From: DATLLN01 sp963809205
GTDB taxonomy: Bacteria > Actinomycetota > Thermoleophilia > Gaiellales > JAICJC01
Assembly: GCA_963809205.1 (NCBI GenBank)
Contig: CAWEIS010000025.1
Span: 1-64,000, forward strand
Length of the DNA: 64,000 nt
Reading direction: 5' to 3'
Shown: piece by piece, positions 36,354 through 44,268 of the stretch
Position numbering within the stretch: position 1 is the first letter of the stretch
How the letters are laid out: the number at the start of each line of letters is the position of its first letter
The notes under the pieces: model-generated
What the model was told of the DNA's origin: nothing
Database searches by the model: none
What the model saw: only the letters and a program-made list of their open reading frames with translations
Program-made: the position numbers and the translations under genes

Positions 36354-37345
36354 CTGATCGCTGGCGCGAGCTACTCGAGCATGCTCGCTGGGCGCCATCG
36401 CCGCACAACGGACAGCAGTGGCTGCTGCAGGCACGGTCAGTCGAGTCGGCCCGGCTGCTCTGCGATCCGGCCCGGCTGGTGCCGGCTATCGATCCCACCG
36501 GTGCGTTCGCGATGGTCGGGCTGGGAGCGTTCATCGAGACGCTGGCGGTGGTGGCCCGCGCCGGGGGGCAGGAGCTCGAAGTGACGAACATCAGTGGCCC
36601 CCCCGCCGCGGACGCAGGCGAGCCGGCGGCGGTCGCCGAGCTGCGGCTGCATGCGGGCGGCAGCGATCACCTGCCGGTCCGTCTCGTGCATCGACGGCGC
36701 ACCTCGCGGCTGCCTTACGACGGCCGCCCCGTCGAGGGGCCGACCGTCGAGCGCCTGGAACGCGCCTGCGCGAGGTTCGGACACCGCATAGAGGTGAGCA
36801 GCGATCCCAAGCTGGTCGGTTGGCTGCTCCAGCTCGACGCGACCTATCTGCTGCGCGACCTGCGGCTGCGCCCGGCACGGGAGGAGCTCGCACACTGGTT
36901 GCGCTACTCGAACCGATCGGCGGCCGCCACTGGGGATGGATTCTCGCCGGCGGCGATGGACGTCCCCGGCTGGATGCTGCGCGTACTCGTCCACGCCGGG
37001 CCGCTGTTCGGGCTGCCGCCGGTCGCAGCACTGGTACGGAAGCTGCACAACGACAGCGTGCGCGGCACCGCGACCGCGGCCTGGCTGGCCGGGCCGTTCG
37101 AGACGCCCGAGGACTGGATCACGGCAGGGCGCGCCTTCTGCCGGGTCTCGCTCGAGCTCACCGCCGACGGCATCTTTCTGCAGCCGCTCGGCTCCATCAT
37201 CGACGAGGACATCCTCCACCACCGGCTGAACCCGCGCCGGGACGGCAGCCTCTGGATCGTCGTGCGGATGGGAACCGGCCGGGAACCGGCTCGCAGCCAC
37301 CGGCTGCCGGTTGAGCGGGTGCTTGTTGCAGCGGCCTGCGAGTGA
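36350..37345 (+). CDS. Nitroreductase-like FMN protein (Acg-type)
   Basis: A 331-residue protein of the Acg/Rv3131-like nitroreductase family. It has ARWAPSPHNGQQWLLQ at the N-terminus (FMN-phosphate-side SxxNxQPW-like motif), RRRTSRLPYDGRPV in the middle and FCRVSLELTADGIFLQPLG, followed by the Arg-rich end. Members bind FMN and often function in redox homeostasis or dormancy. It is translationally coupled to the PaaK-like ligase, so a reductive step on the activated acid or its precursor is possible. That is inference. Confidence 0.75.
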   Translation: MTDRWRELLEHARWAPSPHNGQQWLLQARSVESARLLCDPARLVPAIDPTGAFAMVGLGAFIETLAVVARAGGQELEVTNISGPPAADAGEPAAVAELRLHAGGSDHLPVRLVHRRRTSRLPYDGRPVEGPTVERLERACARFGHRIEVSSDPKLVGWLLQLDATYLLRDLRLRPAREELAHWLRYSNRSAAATGDGFSPAAMDVPGWMLRVLVHAGPLFGLPPVAALVRKLHNDSVRGTATAAWLAGPFETPEDWITAGRAFCRVSLELTADGIFLQPLGSIIDEDILHHRLNPRRDGSLWIVVRMGTGREPARSHRLPVERVLVAAACE

Positions 37346-37649
37346 CATCCCGCTGTGCGGTACCCGCGGGGTCGGTGACAAGGCGCGCGCGGTTCGCGGG
37401 CCGGCACCTTTCACGGTGAAGAAGGGCCGCACGCAATGTCCAGGTGCACCGGTTCGCCCTCCACGCACGCTCACGACTGCCGGTCCTGAAGAGGGGGAAG
37501 GCCCGAGTACTGTGGCGCCGGTGTTGAAAACCCGCAGTGGCCATCAAGATCACTCGTGGTGGGCAGGCTCTCCAGGAGCAACCCACAGCGCCGTCTGCGA
37601 GAGTTGGAGTCCGACGCAGCTGCTGCCCCTAACTCCAGGAGATCGTCAC
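37346..37649. other. Intergenic gap before the ACT-domain gene
   Basis: About 300 bases without a supported gene. AGTACTGTGGCGCC near 37496 could supply a -10 box. No strong dyad is visible. Confidence 0.4.
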
Positions 37650-38021
37650 GTGCCATTCGACCTCGTTATCGACATCGAAAACCGGCCCGGCGCGCTGGCC
37701 GAGGTCGCCGCGGCGATCAGCGACGCCGGCGTGAACATCGCCGCCGCGACCTGCATCGGACCGGGCGATCGAGCCGAGCTCCACATCCTCGTACCCCACG
37801 CCGAGGCAGTCAGGCACGCGCTTGCGATCTCGAACCTTGCTGTGAGCCGCGAGCGCGAGGTGGTGGTTGTTGAGGTCGAGGACCAACCCGGCATGCTCGC
37901 CGATCTCACCCGCCGGATCGCCAAGGCCGGCATCGACCTCGATCTAGTCTACGTCGCCACCCGCAACCGCATCGTCCTCGGCGCGCCCGACCTAGCGGGG
38001 CTGAGGGCGGCACTGAGCTGA
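37650..38021 (+). CDS. Tandem ACT-domain protein
   Basis: A 123-residue protein made of two ACT domains. The first (residues 1-65) has the typical IENRPGALAEVAAAISDAGVNI and the second (about 70-123) VEDQPGMLADLTRRIAKAGIDL followed by VYVATRNRIVLG. ACT domains bind amino acids and regulate enzymes. A stand-alone pair may be a small sensor or regulatory subunit. GTG 37650 is preceded by CCAGGAGATC. No amino-acid pathway gene lies beside it. Confidence 0.8.
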   Translation: MPFDLVIDIENRPGALAEVAAAISDAGVNIAAATCIGPGDRAELHILVPHAEAVRHALAISNLAVSREREVVVVEVEDQPGMLADLTRRIAKAGIDLDLVYVATRNRIVLGAPDLAGLRAALS

Positions 38022-38033
38022 CCCGACGGCTGG

Positions 38034-38411
38034 GTGTCCTCGACCGACAACGCGTCCTCCGCATCGTCCTTCGTCGAGGTCAAACTCAACCTGGTCGACG
38101 GATTCGTCGTCGAGCCGGGCCTCGAGGCGATGGCCTGCCAGCTGCCCGTCATCGGCACGCTCAGCGGCGGCCCGCCGAGCTTCATCAACGTCGCCCCCGA
38201 GGAGCCCGACGGTTGGCTCGTGCCACCCGACGACGAAACCGCCCCCGCCGATGCCATCGTCACCGCCGTCAACGATTCGACCCAACGAGCCTGGCGGGGC
38301 ATCAACGCCAACCGCCACGCTCGCCACAGCTACTCCTGGCGACACGTCACAAACCGCGTCACCCAGCTCTACCAAAGCCACACACGCCACACCAGCCACC
38401 AAGCCAGCTGA
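38034..38411 (+). pseudogene. Glycosyltransferase family 4 remnant (C-terminus)
   Basis: The frame reads EPGLEAMACQLPVIGTLSGG, FINVAPEEPDGWLVPPDDE, ADAIVTAVNDSTQRAWRG and HSYSWRHVTNRVTQLYQ, which is the nucleotide-sugar-binding C-terminal third of GT4 (GT-B) glycosyltransferases. The acceptor-binding N-terminal domain and a real start are missing. The remnant follows the ACT gene by 12 bases. It is a decayed or truncated gene. Confidence 0.75.
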
Positions 38412-38453
38412 CGAACCGTCACTCACGCGGCCCGACGCAACGGCGATCGCACC

Positions 38454-39113
38454 TCAGAAACCGGCCCGCCGGAGCGCCGTCTTGACCTCTGTGTCGCTGG
38501 TCGGCGAGAAGTCCTCGTACCACTCGCCGACGGCGCGGAAGACTTCCGGCACCATGCCGCAGACGACATCGTCGGCTACCTGGCGCAGTAACCCGACGGT
38601 GGCTCGGGCCGCAACCGGCGCGGCCACCACGATCCGGGCCGGATGACGACGGCGCACCGCGAGCACCGCCGCGTACATGGTCGCGCCGGTGGCCAGGCCA
38701 TCGTCAACGAGGATCACCGTCCTGCCCTCGAGCTGCAGCGGCGGCCGCTCGCCGATGTAGGCCCGCTCCCGGCGACGCAACTCCACCCGCTCCCGCTCAA
38801 CAACCCGGCGGATCTGATTATCGCTGATGCCGAGCTCGCGCACCAGCACCTCGTCCAGAACCATGCCGCCCCCGCTGGCGATCGCGCCCATGGCCAGCTC
38901 CTCATGCCCAGGCACACCGACCTTGCGCACCACCCAGACGTCGATCGGCGCGGACAGCGCCCGAGCGACCTCGCACGCGACGGGCACGCCGCCACGCGAC
39001 AGCCCGAGCACGGTCACGTCGTCGCGCCTGGCGTACCCACGTAGGCGCTTCGCGAGGAACCGGCCGGCATCGGCGCGGTCACGAAAGCGGATACCGTCCA
39101 CGGCCCTGATCAT
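38454..39113 (-). CDS. Phosphoribosyltransferase domain protein
   Basis: A 219-residue type I phosphoribosyltransferase-fold protein. The PRPP loop is VILVDDGLATGATMYAAV at about residues 120-137, and the early part has FRDRADAGRFLAKRLRGY, VLGLSRGGVPVACEVA and VRKVGVPGHEELAMGAIASG. This arrangement is found in actinobacterial PRTases often encoded next to erythromycin esterase or dienelactone hydrolase genes. The base or target is unknown. ATG 39113 is preferred over the longer frame because the upstream part lacks similarity. Confidence 0.8.
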   Translation of the reverse strand: MIRAVDGIRFRDRADAGRFLAKRLRGYARRDDVTVLGLSRGGVPVACEVARALSAPIDVWVVRKVGVPGHEELAMGAIASGGGMVLDEVLVRELGISDNQIRRVVERERVELRRRERAYIGERPPLQLEGRTVILVDDGLATGATMYAAVLAVRRRHPARIVVAAPVAARATVGLLRQVADDVVCGMVPEVFRAVGEWYEDFSPTSDTEVKTALRRAGF

Positions 39114-39287
39114 CACACAGGCCGTCCAGGCCGGTGAAGTCGTAGACTCAACTCCTTGTGGCTGTGGAGACAAGATCGGTCGAAGTTACTGCACTTGTAA
39201 ACAGCGCCCCCAGACGCCGCTGGTCGACCAGTCGTGAACCTCCGGGGATCCCTGTGCTGGGTGCGCGTGCTTGAGTGGAGCTGTCGG

Positions 39288-39443
39288 GTGAGCGTGCTTG
39301 GCACGCGGGTCCCGCTGATACAGGCGCCGCTGGGCCGGGTCAACGGCGTCGAGTTGGTACTGGCGGTGTCGCAGGCGGGCGGGTTGGGGACGCGGACCTC
39401 GAGCTCGTCACCGAGGCGCGACTGCCGGTTCTACGCCAAGTAG
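39288..39443 (+). pseudogene. Nitronate monooxygenase remnant (N-terminus)
   Basis: GTG 39288 reads VSVLGTRVPLIQAPLGRVNG and VELVLAVSQAGGLGT, the usual beginning of nitronate monooxygenase (2-nitropropane dioxygenase) proteins with the FMN-barrel start PLIQAPMGG. After about 35 residues the match ends, and a stop follows at 39441-39443. Only the first strand and helix remain. Confidence 0.7.
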
Positions 39444-39457
39444 GATCGCGGTTGAGT

Positions 39458-39940
39458 ATGCACGTTGTGAACATCGCGGATCATCCGGATCTTGTAGACG
39501 TCATCGGCCGCTGGCACTGGGATCAGTGGGGCACCAACGTTCCCGGTGGGTCGTTGGAGAGCTGGACCTCGAGCCTACGTGGCCAGATGAGGCGCGACTC
39601 CGTACCGTCGACGTTCGTGGCACTCGATGGAGACATCCCCGTCGGCTCCGTGTGCCTCGTCGAGCACGACATGCCTGACAGCCCCGACCGGGGGCACCTG
39701 ACACCGTGGGTGGCGTACACGTTCGTCGTTCCAGCGCGCCGGGGACAGGGCGTCGGGCGGATGTTGATGGCGCACGCGGAAGCCGCGGCTGCAGCGATGG
39801 GGTTCACCCGCGTCTACCTCTATGCGACGACGGCGAGAGTCTTCTACGAGCAGCTTGGCTGGGATCCGCTGGCCGACGACTACTACGAGGGCGAGTTTGT
39901 CACGATCATGGCCCTCGATCTGGAGACGCCCCGCCGCTGA
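39458..39940 (+). CDS. GNAT family N-acetyltransferase
   Basis: A 160-residue acetyltransferase with the acetyl-CoA loop VPARRGQGVGRMLMAHAEAA at about residues 92-111, FVVP before it and TTARVFYEQLGWDPLADDYY near the end, as in small GNATs of the RimI type. TTG 39452, in frame and five bases after TAGGAT (39441-39446), is an alternative leaderless start. It begins 15 bases after the stop of the nitronate monooxygenase remnant. The acceptor is unknown. Confidence 0.8.
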   Translation: MHVVNIADHPDLVDVIGRWHWDQWGTNVPGGSLESWTSSLRGQMRRDSVPSTFVALDGDIPVGSVCLVEHDMPDSPDRGHLTPWVAYTFVVPARRGQGVGRMLMAHAEAAAAAMGFTRVYLYATTARVFYEQLGWDPLADDYYEGEFVTIMALDLETPRR

Positions 39941-40123
39941 GTCGTCGCGAGGGCGGGAGCGGGCCTGCTCCGCCGGTCGGCGAGGGTCTTGTTCCCTCCG
40001 GGCATGGCTCCGGTTCGCTTCGACCGTCCATGCAGCGCGCGTTGAGTTCCATGGGAAGGAAGGGGTCAACCGTCGAGTTCGTTAGAGGGCTTCGCTGTCT
40101 ACCATCGGCGCACAGCTGCCCGG

Positions 40124-40660
40124 TCAGGACGCTGGGAGATACTTCAGGGTCACCAGCCCGCTGCCGTACGACTGCGACCCGGTCAGCGTCAGCCGATGCC
40201 GCTCCGGGAGGCCGGCGAAGAGCGGTGTGCCGGTGCCGAGGATTACGGGGACTATGGTGACGGTGAGATCGTCGATCAACCCGGCCGCGAGGAACTGGCG
40301 GATCAGCGCTCCCCCATCGACGTAGATGCCGCCGGCTGTGACGACGCCACGCACCGCGGCGAGTATCTGCTCGGGCTCGCCGGCGACCGCACGCACGGTG
40401 GACACGACCGGTTCGAGTGGACGCGACGTCGCGATGAAGACCGGCGTATCGCCGAACGGCCACGGGCCCTCCATGCCCTGCACCACGTCGTACGTGGCGC
40501 GGCCCATGAGAACCGCGCCGATCTCGGCCATGAACTCGTCGTAGCCGTGATCCTCGCCGCCGCCCTCCGGGAGCCAGCTGAGGTCATCGCCTGGTCCCGC
40601 GATGAACCCGTCCAGCGACGTCGCGATGAAGACACGCACCGGCCCACGTGCAGTAGGCAT
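40124..40660 (-). CDS. Dihydrofolate reductase/RibD C-terminal-like protein
   Basis: A 178-residue protein of the DHFR-like RibD_C family. It opens RVFIATSLDGFIAGPGDDLSWL, has VLMGRATYDVV and WPFGDTPVFIATSR, then GGIYVDGGALIRQFLAAGLI and a closing IVPVILGTGTPLF. These are the NADPH-binding and fold motifs of stand-alone reductases related to RibD. Substrate is not known; few have true DHFR activity. ATG 40660 is six bases from TAGGCT on the minus strand. Confidence 0.85.
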   Translation of the reverse strand: MPTARGPVRVFIATSLDGFIAGPGDDLSWLPEGGGEDHGYDEFMAEIGAVLMGRATYDVVQGMEGPWPFGDTPVFIATSRPLEPVVSTVRAVAGEPEQILAAVRGVVTAGGIYVDGGALIRQFLAAGLIDDLTVTIVPVILGTGTPLFAGLPERHRLTLTGSQSYGSGLVTLKYLPAS

Positions 40661-40666
40661 TGGAAG

Positions 40667-40672
40667 AGCCTA
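40667..40672 (-). promoter_or_regulatory. -10 box of the DHFR-like gene (leaderless)
   Basis: TAGGCT on the minus strand is exactly six bases before ATG 40660. Confidence 0.5.
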
Positions 40673-40895
40673 CTCGCCCGAGGGCGACTTGAGCAGGGCG
40701 GGCAAGCGGTACGTCAGGCGGGGGACGGGCTCGGTTGCAATGACCCCGTTCCCTACGCTTCGTCGGGATGGGGCGTCAGTTCGCTTGCAGGTCGGTAGGT
40801 ATTCATGCTGTGGGCAGGCCGGCCGGTGTTCGACGACTGTGGTTAGTCCGGGTACTCGTCCTACCGCCACGTCCGCGGCTCGACGGTCCACTGTC

Positions 40896-40950
40896 TTGAC
40901 AGCCCGGCTCCGCTGTGGTTTAGTCTATCGACTAGGTTAGCCGAACGACT
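40896..40950 (+). promoter_or_regulatory. Promoter and operator-like repeats of the TetR gene
   Basis: TTGACA (40896-40901) and TTTAGT (40919-40924) are 17 bases apart. Just downstream, TAGTC-tatc-GACTA (40921-40934) is an inverted repeat, and GACTAGG recurs at 40947-40953, so a self-regulating TetR site is likely. Confidence 0.55.
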
Positions 40951-40963
40951 AGGAGTTGGTGGA

Positions 40964-41590
40964 ATGGTGTCGGAGCCGGAGCGGGTTGCGTGGGGACGCG
41001 GAGCGGAGGCGCTCCTGGACGCGGCCGAGCGGCTGCTGGTGAGTGAGGGCCGCGACGGCCTCACCACGCGCCGGGTGGCGCGTGCGGCGGGCGTCAACCA
41101 GGGCCTCGTGTACCACCATTTCGGCTCGCTTGAGGAGCTGATGTTGGCGGTGCTGGAGCGTTTCACGGAGCGGCTGATCGAACGCCAGCGCGAGATGTAT
41201 GCGCGGGACGTGCCGTTCCGGGACAAGTGGCTGGAGGCGATGGGGTACATGGAAGCCGACCTGGCGGCGGGCTACCCGAAGGTGTGGCTGGAGCTGCAGG
41301 CGTTGGGCTGGAACCGGCCGGAGCTGCGCTCGCGAGTGATCGGCGTCAACGAGGCCTGGCGGAGCGTGCTGCGCGAGGCGTTCTCGAAGGCCCGCGACGA
41401 GTACGGCCTGACCGAGCAGCAGCTGCCGCTGGAGGCGGCGGTGTCGGTGGTGATGACGTTCACCCAGGGCGTCGACGTGGAGCGCCTGAGTGGGATCTCA
41501 ACGGGCCACGCCGAGCTGCTGCGGTGGTTCGACGCGTGGCTGTTGGCACTCGAGCAAGGACGGGAGGTGCGTGATGGAGATGGTGACTAA
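40964..41590 (+). CDS. TetR/AcrR family transcriptional regulator
   Basis: A 208-residue regulator. The helix-turn-helix is LLVSEGRDGLTTRRVARAAG plus NQGLVYHHFGSLEELM at residues 24-60. The C-terminal helical domain has YMEADLAAGYPKVWLELQAL and WLLALEQGREV. AGGAG lies before ATG 40964, and inverted repeats lie in its promoter. It precedes the methanethiol-oxidase and DUF2182 genes on the same strand, so it may control them. Confidence 0.85.
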   Translation: MVSEPERVAWGRGAEALLDAAERLLVSEGRDGLTTRRVARAAGVNQGLVYHHFGSLEELMLAVLERFTERLIERQREMYARDVPFRDKWLEAMGYMEADLAAGYPKVWLELQALGWNRPELRSRVIGVNEAWRSVLREAFSKARDEYGLTEQQLPLEAAVSVVMTFTQGVDVERLSGISTGHAELLRWFDAWLLALEQGREVRDGDGD

Positions 41591-41612
41591 GCCGACTGAG
41601 GAGCGGGAGACG

Positions 41613-41704
41613 ATGAGCACAACCGACGCACCCCGTTCGCCTACCGCGATGTCGAGACCGACGGCGCCGCCTGCGCGGCGGCGCTGATCGCAGAGATGCT
41701 GTAA
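41613..41704 (+). pseudogene. Small gene remnant between TetR and methanethiol oxidase genes
   Basis: ATG 41613 begins MSTTDAP. After a frame slip the DNA reads FAYRDVETDGAACAAALI and AEML before the TAA at 41702-41704. The first part resembles starts of alpha/beta hydrolases (FAYRxVGT), but it is too short to assign. It looks like a decayed reading frame left between the regulator and the enzyme gene. Confidence 0.4.
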
Positions 41705-41728
41705 CTCAAGGACAGAAAGGACGCACCC

Positions 41729-43075
41729 ATGTCACACGATTCAGCCAACCACAGCGCATCGATGTTCGCCACACCGGACGAGGCGATCAAGGCGCCGCAG
41801 GAGCAGTATCTGTACGTCGCCTGCCTACACGAGGGCACCGGCGTGGACGAGCCCGACTTCCTGGCGGTGGTCGGCACCGATCCTGACTCGCCCGAGTACG
41901 GGAAGATCATCTCCGAGCTGCCAATGCCCGGAGTCGGCGACGAGCTGCACCACTACGGCTGGAACCGCTGCAGCTCGGCCTGCCACGGGCCTGACCGCAC
42001 GCACCTGATCGTGCCCGGCTTCCGCTCGTCACGGATCCACATCGTGAACGTGGCCGACGATCCCCGCCGGCCCACGATCGAGAAAGTGATCCAGCCCGAG
42101 GAGGTGATTGCCAAGACCGGCTACACACGCCCGCACACGGTGCACTGCATGCCCGGCGACAAGGTCGTGATCAGCATGCTCGGGAACGAGGACGGCAGCG
42201 ACGGCGGCGGCTTCGCACAGCTCGACGCCCGCACGTTCGAGGTGGTCGGGCGCTGGGAGGCCGACCGCGGCGACCAGCGCATCAACTACGACTTCTGGTA
42301 CCAGCCGCGGCACAACGTGATGATCTCGTCCGAGTTCGGGATCCCCGAAGCCTACGAGCCGGGTTTCAACCTGGACGACGTGGGCGCCGGCAAGTACGGG
42401 CGCAACCTGCACTTCTGGAACCTCGAGGAGCGCCGCGTCGAGCAGTCCATCAACCTCGGCGACGAGGGCCTGATCCCGCTCGAGGTGCGCTTCCTCCACG
42501 ACCCGGCCGCCGCGCAGGGCTACGTGGGCGCGGCGCTGTCGAGCTCGATGTGGCGCTGGCACCAGCCGAACGGGAGCTGGCAGGCAGACAAGGTGATCCA
42601 GGTCGCGGGCATCGAGCACGAGGGCTGGCCGTTCCCCGTGCCGGGGCTGATCACCGACCTAGTCGTGTCGATGGACGACCGCTTCCTGTACTTCTCGAAC
42701 TGGCTGCACGGCGACCTTCGCCAGTACGACATCAGCGACCCGGCCAATCCCAAGCTGGTCTCGCAGCTGTGGCTGGGCGGGGTGCTGGGCAAGCCCAACG
42801 ACGCCGGGCGCGACCTGAACGGCGGGCCGCAAATGCTGCAGCTCTCCTACGACGGCCGCCGGCTGTACGTCACGAACAGCCTCTACTCGACGTGGGACAA
42901 CCAGTTCTACCCGGACATGAAGTCGTGGCTGCTGAAGGTGGACTGCCACCCCGAGGGCGGCATGACGGTCGACCCCAGCTTCTTCGTCGACTTCCACGAT
43001 CGTCCGGGCGGCCCGGCCCGCGCCCACGAGGTGCGGCTCCAGAACGGCGACTGCACCACCGAGATCTTCCAGTAG
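41729..43075 (+). CDS. Methanethiol oxidase/selenium-binding protein SBP56
   Basis: A 448-residue seven-bladed-propeller protein of the SBP56 (SELENBP1/MtoX) family. In bacteria and man these oxidise methanethiol to formaldehyde, H2S and H2O2 with copper. Typical segments are LYVACLHEGTGVDEPDFLAV, DELHHYGWNRCSSACHG, RPHTVHCMPGDKVVISMLG, YDFWYQPRHNVMISSEFG, WPFPVPGLITDLVVSMDDRF and the end of the last blade, AHEVRLQNGDCTTEIFQ. Several of the histidines are candidate metal ligands. GAAAGGACGC precedes the ATG. A DUF2182 membrane gene follows after 7 bases. Confidence 0.9.
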   Translation: MSHDSANHSASMFATPDEAIKAPQEQYLYVACLHEGTGVDEPDFLAVVGTDPDSPEYGKIISELPMPGVGDELHHYGWNRCSSACHGPDRTHLIVPGFRSSRIHIVNVADDPRRPTIEKVIQPEEVIAKTGYTRPHTVHCMPGDKVVISMLGNEDGSDGGGFAQLDARTFEVVGRWEADRGDQRINYDFWYQPRHNVMISSEFGIPEAYEPGFNLDDVGAGKYGRNLHFWNLEERRVEQSINLGDEGLIPLEVRFLHDPAAAQGYVGAALSSSMWRWHQPNGSWQADKVIQVAGIEHEGWPFPVPGLITDLVVSMDDRFLYFSNWLHGDLRQYDISDPANPKLVSQLWLGGVLGKPNDAGRDLNGGPQMLQLSYDGRRLYVTNSLYSTWDNQFYPDMKSWLLKVDCHPEGGMTVDPSFFVDFHDRPGGPARAHEVRLQNGDCTTEIFQ

Positions 43076-43082
43076 AAAACGC

Positions 43083-43877
43083 GTGATGCTGCCGACCCAC
43101 CCACAGCGCGAGCGACACTGGATCGTCCCGGCGGCACGTCTGCCAGCAGCAGTGCCGCTGACGATCGCCCTGGCCTGGGCCGCCCTGCTGGCGGCCCAGG
43201 CCACCGGGCACGCGTCCGTGCTGCACGGACACGGACAGGAGCACGGGCTGCCGATGTGGCTGCTCGTGCTGCTGCCGCCATTCTGGCTGACCGTCGCGGG
43301 GTTCCTCGCAGCCTGGCTGGTGATGGTGGCGGCCATGATGCTGCCCGCCAACCTGCCCACGATCCGCCGGGTGTCGGCGTCACTGGCCGACCGGCCGCGG
43401 CAACGGCTGACGATGGCGGCGTTCCTGGCCGGGCACGCCTTCGCCTGGGGCGCGTTCGGCGTGGCTGCATACCTGGCGGACGTCGCCACCCACACCCACC
43501 CTGCTCTGGTGCTAACCGCTGTGCTCGCGACCGCCGGGGTGTATCAGTTCACGACGCTCAAACAGACATGCCTCGCCCACCGCCAACATTTCGACGCCAA
43601 TCTCACACCGGAAGCCAGCCGCCGGCCCACGCTCGTGTTCTGGATCGGCCGAAACCACGGCCTGGCCTGCGTCGGGTGCTGCGGCCCGCTGATGCTGCTG
43701 ATGCTGGCCGTGCCGGGACCGCCGCTGGTATGGATAGCCGTGCTAACCGCGGCCATGCTTTGCGAAACCGCCCCCGGCTTGGCGCGACCGGCGACGCCCG
43801 CGATCGGCGTCGGCCTGGTGTCAGCGGCTTCCCTGATCCTCGCGCACTCCAGCTTGGCACTCCAGACCCTGTCCTGA
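43083..43877 (+). CDS. DUF2182 integral membrane protein
   Basis: A 264-residue predicted metal-binding membrane protein of the DUF2182 family, with about six hydrophobic segments. The hallmark VMVAAMMLPANLPTIRR (WxxMxxAMMxPxxxP type) and VYQFTTLKQTCLAHR (YQxxxLKxxCL type) are present, as is CVGCCGPLMLLMLAVPG. The Met, Cys and His in these motifs suggest a copper site. It starts 7 bases after the SBP56 stop, so it may deliver or assemble copper for the methanethiol oxidase. That is inference. Confidence 0.8.
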   Translation: MMLPTHPQRERHWIVPAARLPAAVPLTIALAWAALLAAQATGHASVLHGHGQEHGLPMWLLVLLPPFWLTVAGFLAAWLVMVAAMMLPANLPTIRRVSASLADRPRQRLTMAAFLAGHAFAWGAFGVAAYLADVATHTHPALVLTAVLATAGVYQFTTLKQTCLAHRQHFDANLTPEASRRPTLVFWIGRNHGLACVGCCGPLMLLMLAVPGPPLVWIAVLTAAMLCETAPGLARPATPAIGVGLVSAASLILAHSSLALQTLS

Positions 43878-43953
43878 ACGCGGGCGCAACTGCAGCCGGG
43901 ATAAGCTCCGACTGCCGGGACGGCGAGTCGGCTCCCTACAACCCCTCGGACTG

Positions 43954-44133
43954 TTGACGGGAAGGCCACGATTCGTACCTCGTACTTTGCCTCCGCTCCC
44001 ACCGGAGAAGCCAACGAGTCATGCCCAAAGGGAGCGGGAAGCCGCCGCCTACTGGGACTCGCTGACGCCCGAACAAGAGGTCTGGGCGCTTCGGAAGATG
44101 GGCTTCCAGAGGTTCGGCGGCCGGACGCACTGA
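43954..44133 (+). CDS. Possible small protein or gene remnant, 59 residues
   Basis: A TTG-started frame reads TGRPRFVPRTLPPL, then HAQREREAAAYWDSLT, EQEVWALRKMGFQRF and GGRTH. The second half has a sensible helical, amphipathic pattern. No ribosome site is obvious and the start is uncertain. It may be a real small gene or the tail of a lost one in the 390-base gap downstream of DUF2182. Confidence 0.3.
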   Translation: MTGRPRFVPRTLPPLPPEKPTSHAQREREAAAYWDSLTPEQEVWALRKMGFQRFGGRTH

Positions 44134-44268
44134 AGCGGATACGGCTGTCGGCGTTCGCGCCGATGCCCATCGAGCCTGGCTTGTGGAGACGAGCCTGTCG
44201 CTAGCACAGGACACCCTCTCGGCGGCCATTCAGCGAAGGACGGAGACCCGAAGCTAACCCGAGAACTC

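Noticed and set aside
39144..39237. Cys-rich frame ending PCGCGDKIGRSYCTC and onward
   Set aside because: It has no start codon or ribosome site of its own and overlaps the promoter of the phosphoribosyltransferase gene. It may be a remnant but cannot be supported.
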